A stretch of DNA of 64,000 nt from the NCBI RefSeq assembly GCF_014236855.1, contig NZ_CP051261.1, positions 1,302,001-1,366,000 of the forward strand. The letters are read 5' to 3'. Below are positions 25,263 through 33,016 of this stretch, in pieces. Made by a program: the position numbers and the translations under genes. Each line of letters starts with the position of its first letter. Position 1 is the stretch's first letter. The notes under the pieces are model-generated. The model saw nothing but the letters and a program-made list of their open reading frames with translations, did not search any database and was not told the DNA's origin. The DNA comes from Xanthomonas sp. SI (lineage in GTDB: Bacteria > Pseudomonadota > Gammaproteobacteria > Xanthomonadales > Xanthomonadaceae).

Positions 25263-26549
25263 ATGTCCGACCCGAACTGGAAGCTGGAAACCATCGCCGT
25301 GCATGGCGGCTACCGCCCCGATCCGACTACGCGCGCGGTGGCGGTGCCGATCTACCAGACCGTGGCCTATGCCTTCGACGACACCCAGCACGGCGCCGAC
25401 CTGTTCGACCTGAAGGTGCAGGGCAACATCTACAGCCGCATCATGAATCCCACCACCGATGTGCTGGAGCAACGCATCGCCGCGCTGGAAGGCGGCATCG
25501 GCGCGCTGGCGGTGGCCTCCGGACAGGCCGCGGTGACCTATGCGATCCAGACCATCGCCGAGGCCGGCGACAACATCGTTTCCTCCAGCGCGCTGTACGG
25601 CGGCACCTACAACCTGTTCGCGCATACCTTGCCGCTGTCGGGCATCGAAACCCGCTTCGCCGACTATCGCGATCCCGGCGCGTTCGCCGGGCTGATCGAC
25701 GACCGCACCAAGGCGATCTTCGTCGAGTCGATCGGCAATCCGCGCGGCAACGTCACCGACCTGGAAGCGGTCGCCGCGATCGCGCATGCGCACGGCGTGC
25801 CGCTGATCGTCGACAACACGGTGCCCACGCCGTACCTGCTGCGGCCGATCGACTTCGGCGCCGACATCGTGGTGCACTCGCTGACCAAATACCTGGGCGG
25901 GCACGGCACCAGCCTGGGCGGGGCGATCGTGGACTCGGGCAAGTTCCCGTGGGCGGCGCATGCGCAGCGCTTCCGCCGCCTCAACGAGCCGGACGTCAGC
26001 TACCACGGCGTGGTCTACACCGAGGCGCTGGGCGAGGCGGCCTACATCGGCCGCGCGCGGGTGGTGCCGTTGCGCAACACCGGCGCGGCGCTGTCGCCGT
26101 TCAACGCGTTCCAGATCCTGCAGGGCATCGAGACGCTGCCGCTGCGCATGGACCGGATCAACCAGAACACGCTGGCGGTGGCCCGGCATCTGCAGAGCGA
26201 GGCCAAGGTGGAGTGGGTGAACTATGTCGGCCTGCCCGGGCATCCGGAGCATGCGCTGGCGCAGAAATACCTGCGCGGACACGGCTCGGGCGTGCTCACC
26301 TTCGGCCTGCGCGGCGGCCGCGCCGCCGGTGCGCGCTTCCTCGACGCGCTGCAGCTGTTCACCCGGCTGGTGAACATCGGCGATGCGAAATCGTTGGCCA
26401 CGCATCCGGCCTCGACTACGCACCGGCAGCTATCGGCAGAGGAACTGGAACGTAGCGGGGTCAGCGAGGACACGGTGCGGCTGTCGGTCGGCATCGAACA
26501 CATCGACGATCTGCTGGCCGACCTGCGGCAGGCGCTGGCACAGGCCTGA
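25263..26549 (+). CDS. O-acetylhomoserine sulfhydrylase (PLP-dependent)
   Basis: The 428-residue product belongs to the Cys/Met-metabolism PLP family. The N-terminus LETIAVHGGYRPDPTTRAVAVPIYQT is typical of O-acetylhomoserine aminocarboxypropyltransferase (MetY). The cofactor-binding features are NIYSRIMNPT, ASGQAAVTYA, the aspartate in LIVDNTVPTPY and the Schiff-base lysine in HSLTKYLGGHGT. It makes homocysteine from O-acetylhomoserine and sulfide in the cytoplasm. The length and the insertion between the lysine and C-terminal domain separate it from cystathionine gamma-synthase (about 390 residues). Other sulfur nucleophiles could be used. Confidence 0.92.
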   Translation: MSDPNWKLETIAVHGGYRPDPTTRAVAVPIYQTVAYAFDDTQHGADLFDLKVQGNIYSRIMNPTTDVLEQRIAALEGGIGALAVASGQAAVTYAIQTIAEAGDNIVSSSALYGGTYNLFAHTLPLSGIETRFADYRDPGAFAGLIDDRTKAIFVESIGNPRGNVTDLEAVAAIAHAHGVPLIVDNTVPTPYLLRPIDFGADIVVHSLTKYLGGHGTSLGGAIVDSGKFPWAAHAQRFRRLNEPDVSYHGVVYTEALGEAAYIGRARVVPLRNTGAALSPFNAFQILQGIETLPLRMDRINQNTLAVARHLQSEAKVEWVNYVGLPGHPEHALAQKYLRGHGSGVLTFGLRGGRAAGARFLDALQLFTRLVNIGDAKSLATHPASTTHRQLSAEELERSGVSEDTVRLSVGIEHIDDLLADLRQALAQA

Positions 26550-26896
26550 TCCCGGCCCGCTCCGTGGCGGCAGCGGCGACGTGGACGCCGCCGCCTGGAG
26601 GATCGCGGCAGCAAGCCCCCGCGAACTGACAGCCAGGCGAAAGGATCGGCTGCCACGCTAAGGCGTGTCATCCATCCTCGAGCAGGTCGGGTCGGGGTTG
26701 GCAGGCCGCAGGCGGGCGGTGCGTGCTGTAGCGCCAGACTGGGCGGTCGGGTCGCGCCACGCGCCACCGGCGGACCACCTGTCAGATCCAACCCGCAGCT
26801 TCGCTGTCGGCGCGCTCTGCGCGGGGATGGACGACACGCCCAGATGCCCGGCAACCGCGCCGGCGTCGTCGTGTCCGCAGGCCAGGAGCCGTCGTC
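26550..26896. other. Intergenic region before the sterol-desaturase gene
   Basis: About 350 bases with no supported gene, hairpin with T-run or recognised promoter. The overlapping open frames are extensions of antisense or shifted frames of the neighbours. Confidence 0.5.
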
Positions 26897-28015
26897 ATGT
26901 TGTCCATCGCGCATGCCTGGTCTGTCCTCGTCGCCGCGGTGGCCGAGCATGCGGTGGCGCCGCTGCTGGCGGCGTTGCACCTGACCGGGCTCAGCGACGA
27001 TCCGCGCGAGATCGCCGCTTCGTTGCTGATCGCGGCCTTGCAGCTGTGCATCATCGGCCTGCTATTCCGCCCGCTGGAAAGCCTATGGCCGGCCGAGCGC
27101 TGGGAGCATCGGCGCCTGGCCAGGATCGATTTCCACTACACCTGGCTGATGCTGGTCGGGGTGTTCCCGCTGTTCTCGTTGCTGATCCTGACCCCGCTGG
27201 CCAATGCGCTGGGCGGTGCCGACGCGAGCGCCGCGTCGGCGCCTGCCTCCGGCCTGCGCCACGCCTGGCCGTGGCTGGACCGGCATCCGCTGGCCTTGTT
27301 CGCGCTGTACTACCTGGCCTACGACTTCACCTACTACTGGATGCACCGGATCCAGCACTGGCTGCCGTGGTGGTGGGCGATGCACAGCATGCACCACAGC
27401 CAGCGCCAGCTCAGTTGCTGGGCCAACGATCGCAGCAACTACCTGGACGGCGCGCTGCAATCGTTCGTGCTGGCCGCGGTGGGCGTGGCGTTCGGCATCG
27501 CCGCCGACGAGTTCGCCTGGCTGATGCTGCTCGGCGAACTGGTGCAGAACCTGTCGCACGCCAACGTGCGCTTCGGATTCGGGCCGGTGCTGGACAAGCT
27601 CCTGGTCGATCCGCGCTTCCATCGCCTGCACCACATGCGCGTGGATCCGCAGCGGCCGAACCTGCACAGCTGCAATTTCGGCCAGGTGTTCGCATTCTGG
27701 GACGTGCTGTTCGGCACCGCGTTGTACGGCGAGCCATTGCGTCCCACCGGGGTCGGCGATCCGATGGTGGACCGCGACAACGAGCTGGGCCTGGTCGCGC
27801 TGCAACTGGAGGGGTTGAAGCGGTTCTGGGGCGCGGTGCGCCGGCGTGCCGGATGGCGGCCGGGCGAGGTCGCCTTCAGCGAGGACTACGTGCCGATCCC
27901 GGTCGAGCATGTTCAGGTCGAGAACGTTCCGGTCGAGCATGCCAGGGTCGATCATGAGACGGTGCAGATCGATCGCATCGCGTCAGCGGGCCGCGTCGCC
28001 GATCCTGCGGCTTAG
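26897..28015 (+). CDS. Sterol desaturase/fatty-acid hydroxylase family membrane protein
   Basis: The 372-residue product has about four to five hydrophobic helices and the eight-histidine di-iron signature of the family: HRIQH, HSMHHSQ and HRLHHM, plus SHANVRFGFG between the last helices. Members hydroxylate or desaturate lipids in the membrane using oxygen; the substrate is unknown here. The tail after residue ~325 is odd: short repeats of PVEHVQVENVPVEHARVDH encoded by near-repeat DNA at 27899-27960. That part is probably not catalytic. It converges with psiF across a strong stem-loop. Confidence 0.88.
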   Translation: MLSIAHAWSVLVAAVAEHAVAPLLAALHLTGLSDDPREIAASLLIAALQLCIIGLLFRPLESLWPAERWEHRRLARIDFHYTWLMLVGVFPLFSLLILTPLANALGGADASAASAPASGLRHAWPWLDRHPLALFALYYLAYDFTYYWMHRIQHWLPWWWAMHSMHHSQRQLSCWANDRSNYLDGALQSFVLAAVGVAFGIAADEFAWLMLLGELVQNLSHANVRFGFGPVLDKLLVDPRFHRLHHMRVDPQRPNLHSCNFGQVFAFWDVLFGTALYGEPLRPTGVGDPMVDRDNELGLVALQLEGLKRFWGAVRRRAGWRPGEVAFSEDYVPIPVEHVQVENVPVEHARVDHETVQIDRIASAGRVADPAA

Positions 28016-28033
28016 CATTGGCAGACGCTGGAC

Positions 28034-28053
28034 GCGGCCTGTGCGCAGGCCGC
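28034..28053. terminator. Bidirectional stem-loop between convergent genes
   Basis: A perfect 8-bp stem GCGGCCTG / CAGGCCGC with a TGCG loop, between the sterol-desaturase and psiF stops. A second short stem (CGGCGC/GCGCCG) follows. T-runs are absent. Confidence 0.6.
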
Positions 28054-28077
28054 ATCCACGGCGCGTGCGCCGGCCGA

Positions 28078-28392
28078 TCACGATTTCTTCAGACAGCCGC
28101 TCATGAAGGTCTTGCGCGCGTCGCCCTGCAGTTTCTGTGTGGCCGCCTTGGCATTGCAGTCCTTCATCCGCTGCTGCGAGGCGTTGCCCGATGCCGGCGC
28201 CGCACTGCCGCCGCTGAGGCAGGCTTTCTGCGCGGTCTTGTAGTCGTCGCCTTTCTTGCCCTTGTTCTGCGCCGAACACTGGGCCATCAGCGATTGCTGC
28301 GCGGTCTGCGGCCTGGCCGCGGCGTCGGCCAGCAGCGGCATGGCGCTCACGCTCAGCAGCAGGCACATGGCGAGGGAAATGGAACGGGTCAT
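28078..28392 (-). CDS. PsiF-repeat exported protein
   Basis: The product has 104 residues from ATG 28392, where a signal peptide begins (SLAMCLLLSVSAMPLLADA). The mature protein is two copies of the PsiF repeat: one around MAQCSAQNKGKKGDDYKTAQ and ACLSGG, the other around MKDCNAKAATQ, ARKTFMSGCLKKS, each with two cysteines. E. coli PsiF is phosphate-starvation-inducible with unknown role. It is probably periplasmic with two intra-repeat disulfides. No Pho box was looked for with confidence. Confidence 0.88.
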   Translation of the reverse strand: MTRSISLAMCLLLSVSAMPLLADAAARPQTAQQSLMAQCSAQNKGKKGDDYKTAQKACLSGGSAAPASGNASQQRMKDCNAKAATQKLQGDARKTFMSGCLKKS

Positions 28393-28463
28393 GGCGGTGT
28401 TCCGGTCGGGTGGTGCGCGCATCCTGCGCCTGCGGCGCTGACCGAACCGTGACACGGCTCACG

Positions 28464-28600
28464 GGCTGGCTGGGGGCGGCCCGAACTGGCGCTCGAACCG
28501 TCGTAGCCGAGCGCGCCCGCCACGTCGATGAGGCAGCCAGCCGTTCCAGCCTGCGGCAGAGGCGCTGCGCTCATCGGCCGCAGCGCCGCTGCCGCCAAGT
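28464..28600 (-). pseudogene. Frameshifted fragment of an AraC-family regulator
   Basis: The minus strand encodes, in three different frames, pieces of the DNA-binding end of an AraC regulator: WRQRRC with RRLERLAA, then LIDVAGALGYDGSSA, then RFERQFGPPPAS. These match QWRQQLRLLRGLERLAAG, IIDVAVELGYDSPSA and FKRQFGQPPS of the intact regulator encoded at 29920-30726. The DNA also aligns directly (for example GTCGTAGCCGAG and CCGCCACGTCGATGA), with a deletion of about 23 bases. The remainder of the gene is missing; the SDR gene ends 6 bases away. It is a non-functional relic of a related regulator. Confidence 0.8.
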
Positions 28601-28605
28601 CGCAA

Positions 28606-29355
28606 TCAGACCTGCGCGAACCCGCCATCCACGAACACTTCGCTACCCGTCATGAAGCTGCTCTCGTCCGATGCCAGGAACAACGCGGTCGCCGCGACTT
28701 CCTCCGCCCGGCCAATCCGGCCCAACGGCAGCTGCGCGATCATGCCGTCGACGATCGCCTGCTGCTGGCCGGTGCCGGACAGCGCCAGATCCAGGCCCGG
28801 CGTGGAGATCGGCCCGGGCGACAGCACGTTGACGCGAATGCCGGTGCCTTTCAGATCCAACGCCCAGCTCCTGGCGAAATTGCGCAGCGCGGCCTTGGTG
28901 GCGCTGTACACGCTGAATGCCGGGGTGCCCATGGTGCCGGTGGTCGAGCCGGTCAGGATCACCGAACCGCCGGCGCGCATCAGCGGCAACGCCTTTTGCA
29001 CGGTGAACAGCGTGCCTTTGACGTTGATGCCGAAGGTGCGATCGAAGGAGTCTTCGGTGATCGAGCCGAGCGGCTGGAAGTCGCCCAGCCCCGCATTGGC
29101 GAACAGCACGTCGATGCGGCCCTTGGCGGCTTCGACCTGGGCGAAGACGCGGTCCAGATCGTCCAGCTTCGAAATGTCGCCTTGAATGGCGATGGCGTCG
29201 GCACCGATCAGGCGCAGTGCCTTGTCCAGTTCTTCCTGCCGGCGTCCCACGATGACGACCTGTGCGCCTTCGGCCGCAAAGCGCACCGCGCTTGCCAGAC
29301 CGATGCCGCTGTTGCCGCCGGTGACCACTGCAATCTTGCTGTTGAGCCTGCCCAT
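28606..29355 (-). CDS. Short-chain dehydrogenase/reductase
   Basis: The 249-residue product is a classical SDR. The cofactor site is VVTGGNSGIGLA near residues 10-21; VGRR after strand 2 suggests NADP preference. NAG, then the catalytic serine in ILTGSTTGTM and the YSATK pair are all present, and the C-terminus ends DGGFAQV. The substrate is unknown. It is divergent from an HxlR-family regulator with palindromes between, a common arrangement in which HxlR represses the SDR gene in response to aldehydes, quinones or thiol-reactive compounds. Confidence 0.94.
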   Translation of the reverse strand: MGRLNSKIAVVTGGNSGIGLASAVRFAAEGAQVVIVGRRQEELDKALRLIGADAIAIQGDISKLDDLDRVFAQVEAAKGRIDVLFANAGLGDFQPLGSITEDSFDRTFGINVKGTLFTVQKALPLMRAGGSVILTGSTTGTMGTPAFSVYSATKAALRNFARSWALDLKGTGIRVNVLSPGPISTPGLDLALSGTGQQQAIVDGMIAQLPLGRIGRAEEVAATALFLASDESSFMTGSEVFVDGGFAQV

Positions 29356-29397
29356 GATGCGCTCCAGAGAATGTCGAGGCGCAACTGTAGATCTGGG

Positions 29398-29436
29398 CTA
29401 TTCTTTTGAATAGTATGCACCATTAGGTAAGTACCT
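29398..29436. promoter_or_regulatory. Likely HxlR operator region with two inverted repeats
   Basis: In the 97-base divergent gap, CTATTC-TTTT-GAATAG (29398-29413) and AGGTA-AG-TACCT (29425-29436) are perfect inverted repeats 11 bases apart. The region is AT-rich compared with its surroundings. It probably binds the HxlR protein and controls both genes. Confidence 0.55.
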
Positions 29437-29452
29437 TCGGAGCGATCGGATC

Positions 29453-29824
29453 ATGGCCAACAGCACGTTCAATTGCGGTCTCGAGGCTGCCCTTTCCGTG
29501 ATCGGTGGCAAGTGGAAGCCGCTGGTTCTCTACAATCTGGCGAAGAACGTGCACCGCTACGGCGAATTGCGCCGTGCCATCGGCGGCGTGACCGACAAGG
29601 TGCTGATCCAGCAACTCAAGGAGCTGGAGCGCGACGAAGTGGTTGCGCGCATCGACTTCCAGGAAATCCCGCCCAAGGTCGAGTATTCGCTGACGCCGTT
29701 CGGGCAATCCCTGGCGGAAGCGATGGCAGGTCTGTGCGTGTGGGGCACCGAACACATGCAGACGGTCGAACGTCTCAGCCAACGCCGCGCATCCGCCCCT
29801 TCCAAAGCCCAATCCGCTGCCTGA
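29453..29824 (+). CDS. HxlR-family transcriptional regulator
   Basis: The 123-residue winged-helix product has family motifs LSVIGGKWKPLVLYNL, RYGELRRAIGGVTDKVLIQQLKEL and VEYSLTPFGQSL. A cysteine at residue 8 (FNCGLEAAL) sits where redox-sensing HxlR members such as YodB and HypR carry their reactive cysteine, so thiol or quinone sensing is plausible. It is divergent from the SDR gene and probably represses it and itself through the palindromes between them. Confidence 0.93.
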   Translation: MANSTFNCGLEAALSVIGGKWKPLVLYNLAKNVHRYGELRRAIGGVTDKVLIQQLKELERDEVVARIDFQEIPPKVEYSLTPFGQSLAEAMAGLCVWGTEHMQTVERLSQRRASAPSKAQSAA

Positions 29825-29919
29825 TCCTGCGGACCAGCCGCGCAGGGCGGTGGCGTCGGCCGGCCCGACAGCGCGTGCGGCGTCGATGCGCCGCGGCTTC
29901 GCTCTCGCCAGCGGCGCCG

Positions 29920-30726
29920 CTAGCGGAAGAACTGGCTCGGCGGCTGGCCGAACTGGCGCTTGAACATCGCGGTGAACGCACTGGGACTGTCGTAGCCGAG
30001 TTCGACCGCCACGTCGATGATGCGGTCGCCGGCGGCCAGCCGTTCCAGCCCGCGCAGCAGACGCAGCTGCTGCCGCCACTGGCCGAAGCTCATCTGCAGC
30101 TCGCGCCGGCACAGGCGCTGGATGGTCTTGACGTCCACGCCCAGCCGCGTCGCCCAGGCGTGCAGGGTGGTGGTATCGGCGGGGTCGGCATCGAGCGTGG
30201 CAGCGATGCGCAGCAGGCGCGCATCGTGCGCTTGCGGCAGGTGCAGCGGCAGCGCCGGCAGGGCATGCAGCTCGTCCAGGATCAGCCGCATCAGGCGCCC
30301 GTCGCGCGATTCGGCGGCATGGTCCCAGGGCACGCTGGCGGCGCTGCGGATCAGCGCTTCCAGCAGCGGTTCCACCGCCATGACCGTGGGCTGCGTGGGC
30401 ATGTCGGCGATCGCGCCGGGGCGGATGTACAGGCTGCGCATCGCGAGCGTGCCGACGCAGCGCACGCTGTGCACGGTGCCGGCCGGCATCCACAGCGCGC
30501 GGGTGCTCGGCACCACCCAGTGACCCTGGCCGGAACGCACCACCATCAGCCCGTGCAGCGCATAGACCAGCTGGTGGCGCGCATGCTTGTGCGGGGCGAT
30601 GGCGGTCTCGCTGGGATAGTCGGTGGCCTTGCACACCACGTCGGCGGGCGCATCATCGATGCTCCGCGCGGGCGGCGGCGCGGCGCCGGCGCTGGCCATG
30701 TCCTTTTCTCGACGAGTGGTGGGCAT
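29920..30726 (-). CDS. AraC-family regulator with cupin sensor domain
   Basis: The product has 268 residues from ATG 30726; a start at ATG 30699 (259 residues) is possible, but its AGGA lies only one base away. The N-terminal cupin has HKHARHQLVYALHG and WMPAGTVHSV. The C-terminal double helix-turn-helix carries TLHAWATRLGVDVKTIQRLCRRE and IIDVAVELGYDSPSAFTAMFKR. It is divergent from the Fsr-like efflux gene, 66 bases apart, and probably controls it. A decayed relative of its 3' end lies at 28464-28600. Confidence 0.92.
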   Translation of the reverse strand: MPTTRREKDMASAGAAPPPARSIDDAPADVVCKATDYPSETAIAPHKHARHQLVYALHGLMVVRSGQGHWVVPSTRALWMPAGTVHSVRCVGTLAMRSLYIRPGAIADMPTQPTVMAVEPLLEALIRSAASVPWDHAAESRDGRLMRLILDELHALPALPLHLPQAHDARLLRIAATLDADPADTTTLHAWATRLGVDVKTIQRLCRRELQMSFGQWRQQLRLLRGLERLAAGDRIIDVAVELGYDSPSAFTAMFKRQFGQPPSQFFR

Positions 30727-30792
30727 GTTGCGCAGGAAGGTCGAAGCGGGCCAGCCTACCATGCGCGCCGTGCCCCCACTGTCCGGTCCGCC

Positions 30793-32022
30793 ATGTCGAG
30801 TTTGCGTCCTGCCACTGCCTCCGTTCCTGTCGCCGCCGCGCCCCGCCCGGTGGTGGCCGGCGTCCTCGCCGCGATTACTTCCTCGCACCTGATCAACGAC
30901 ATGATGCAGTCGCTGATTCTGGCGCTGTACCCGGTGCTGAAAGGCCAGTTCCAGCTCAGCTTCGCCCAGGTCGGGTTGATCACGCTGACCTACCAGCTCA
31001 CCGCCTCGCTGTTCCAGCCGCTGATCGGCTTGCGCACCGATCGCCGCCCGGCGCCGTACTCGCTGCCGCTGGGCATGACCTCGACCCTGTGCGGCCTGTT
31101 GCTGCTGGCGTATGCGCCGAGCTTTGCGATGGTGTTGGCGGCCGCGGCGCTGGTCGGGATCGGCTCGGCGATCTTCCATCCGGAATCCTCGCGCATCGCG
31201 CGGCTGGCCTCGGGCGGGCGCCACGGGTTGGCGCAATCGGTGTTCCAGGTCGGCGGCAATACCGGCACCGCGCTGGGGCCGCTGATCGCCGCGGCGGTGA
31301 TCGTGCCCAACGGCCGCCACGCCGTGGCCTGGTTCGGCGCCGCGGCGCTGCTCGGCATCGCCCTGCTGTCCTATGTCGGCCGCTGGCATGCGCTGCACCT
31401 GCAGGCGGTACGCGCCGCGCCGCGGCCGGTCGCCACGGCGCCGGCGTTGCCGCGCAAGACCGTGCTGCGGATCGTGGCGATCCTGCTGCTGCTGATCTTC
31501 TCCAAGTATTTCTACATCGCCGGGCTGAGCAGCTACTACACGTTCTACCTGATCCAGCGCTTCGGCGTGTCGGTGCAGAGCGCGCAGCTGCACCTGTTCG
31601 CGTTCCTGCTGGCCTCGGCGCTGGGCACGCTGATCGGCGGCCCGGTCGGCGACCGGATCGGGCGCAAGCCGGTGATCTGGGTGTCGATCCTGGGCGTGGC
31701 GCCGTTCGCGCTGGCGCTGCCGTACGTCGGCTTGCACGCGGCGACCGCGTTGACCGTACTGATCGGCTTCGTGCTGTCCTCGGCGTTCTCGGCGATCCTG
31801 GTGTACGCGCAGGAAATGATGCCCGGCCGCATCGGCACCATCTCCGGGCTGTTCTTCGGCTTCGCCTTCGGCATGGGCGGGCTGGGCGCGGCGGTACTCG
31901 GCCTGCTCGCCGACCGCGAGGGCATCGTGTTCGTGTACCAGGCGATGTCCTATCTGCCGCTGCTGGGCATCGTCGCGGCGCTGCTGCCGAGCCGGCGTCC
32001 GCTGCCGGCGCAGGCGCCCTAG
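30793..32022 (+). CDS. MFS efflux transporter, fosmidomycin-resistance (Fsr) type
   Basis: The 409-residue product has about 12 hydrophobic helices. The Fsr-family signature is readable: HLINDMMQSLILALYPVLK early, IGSAIFHPESSRIARLASGG and LAQSVFQVGGNTGTALGPL in the middle. The second half repeats the MFS loop as GDRIGRKPVIW. It should export a drug or metabolite by proton antiport in the inner membrane. The divergent AraC regulator suggests inducible expression. The true substrate is unknown. Confidence 0.92.
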   Translation: MSSLRPATASVPVAAAPRPVVAGVLAAITSSHLINDMMQSLILALYPVLKGQFQLSFAQVGLITLTYQLTASLFQPLIGLRTDRRPAPYSLPLGMTSTLCGLLLLAYAPSFAMVLAAAALVGIGSAIFHPESSRIARLASGGRHGLAQSVFQVGGNTGTALGPLIAAAVIVPNGRHAVAWFGAAALLGIALLSYVGRWHALHLQAVRAAPRPVATAPALPRKTVLRIVAILLLLIFSKYFYIAGLSSYYTFYLIQRFGVSVQSAQLHLFAFLLASALGTLIGGPVGDRIGRKPVIWVSILGVAPFALALPYVGLHAATALTVLIGFVLSSAFSAILVYAQEMMPGRIGTISGLFFGFAFGMGGLGAAVLGLLADREGIVFVYQAMSYLPLLGIVAALLPSRRPLPAQAP

Positions 32023-32125
32023 GCACAGCCCGCGGCGGGGCACCGGGCCGCACGATCGGCGCAAGATCGGGAACGCGCGGCACCGCATGGCGCGGCACAC
32101 TGGCCCGACCTTGCGGAGAGCGGCC

Positions 32126-33016
32126 ATGCAACAGACCCGGATGTCTTCCCAGCAGCGCGGCATCGAACGCGCGCTCGCACACCTGCAGCAGCGCGTGCAG
32201 GCGCGCGCGGCCTTGCCCGGCCTGGCCGAGCTGGCGGCGGTGGCGCACCAGTCGCCGTTCCACTTCCATCGCGTCTATCGGGCCATGACCGGCGAAACCG
32301 TCGGCCGCACCGTGACCCGGCTGCGCCTGCTGCATGCCTTGCGGTTGCTCGCCGGCACCGACTCGATCACCGAGATCGCGCTGGCCGTGGGCTACGAGAC
32401 GCCGCAGGCGCTGGCCCGCAGTTTCCGCACTGCGCTCGACGCCAGCCCCAGCCAGCTGCGCGCCGATCCGGCGGCGCTGGCCGCGCGAACGCAGGCGTTG
32501 GCGCAGCCGCCGCGGCAGGCCGCGGTCGCGTTGCCGGCACCGTTGCAGATCGCGGTGCAGACCCTGGCGCCGTTCGAGGTGGTGGTGCTGCGCCGGCGTG
32601 GCGCCTTCGACGCGCTGGATGCCGGCTTCGGCCGCCTGTTCGCCTGGGCGCAGCGCGCCGGCGTGGCTGAGCGGCTGCAGGCGCTGGTCGGCATTCCGCT
32701 CAGCGACCATCGCGATGTGCCCGCGCGCGAGCACCTGTTCGAGTGCGCGATGGGTTTCGACGCCGCGGTGTCGCCGCCGGCGCCGTTCGCGCGGCGCACG
32801 CTGGGCGGCAGCGACTACGCGCTGCTGCGCCAGGTCGGCAGCTACGCGCAGCTGGAGGACGCGCTGGATCGGGTATTGGCCGACTGGCTGCCGGACAGCG
32901 GCTATGCGTTGCGCGATGCGCCGCTGCACTATCTGTATCTGGACGATCCGGAAGCGGTGGCCGAAGCCGAACTGCGCGCCGACATCTGCGTGCCGGTGCA
33001 GCGCGACGCCAGCTAG
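32126..33016 (+). CDS. AraC-family regulator with GyrI-like effector domain
   Basis: The product has 296 residues from ATG 32126, with GGAGAG 5 bases upstream. The order is reversed relative to many AraC proteins: an N-terminal double helix-turn-helix (LAAVAHQSPFHFHRVYRAMTGE, ITEIALAVGYETPQALARSFR) and a C-terminal GyrI-like domain (VVLRRRGAFDALDAGFGRLF, ECAMGFDA, DYALLRQVGSY, DICVPVQ), as in Rob/SoxS-type multidrug-binding regulators. Its stop codon shares the bases CTAG with the stop of the convergent siderophore gene. The target is unknown; the upstream efflux gene is a candidate. Confidence 0.93.
   Translation: MQQTRMSSQQRGIERALAHLQQRVQARAALPGLAELAAVAHQSPFHFHRVYRAMTGETVGRTVTRLRLLHALRLLAGTDSITEIALAVGYETPQALARSFRTALDASPSQLRADPAALAARTQALAQPPRQAAVALPAPLQIAVQTLAPFEVVVLRRRGAFDALDAGFGRLFAWAQRAGVAERLQALVGIPLSDHRDVPAREHLFECAMGFDAAVSPPAPFARRTLGGSDYALLRQVGSYAQLEDALDRVLADWLPDSGYALRDAPLHYLYLDDPEAVAEAELRADICVPVQRDAS

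Noticed and set aside
29423..30634. Minus-strand frame spanning the HxlR gene and the AraC gene
   Set aside because: It is a shifted frame of both genes and contains no domain.
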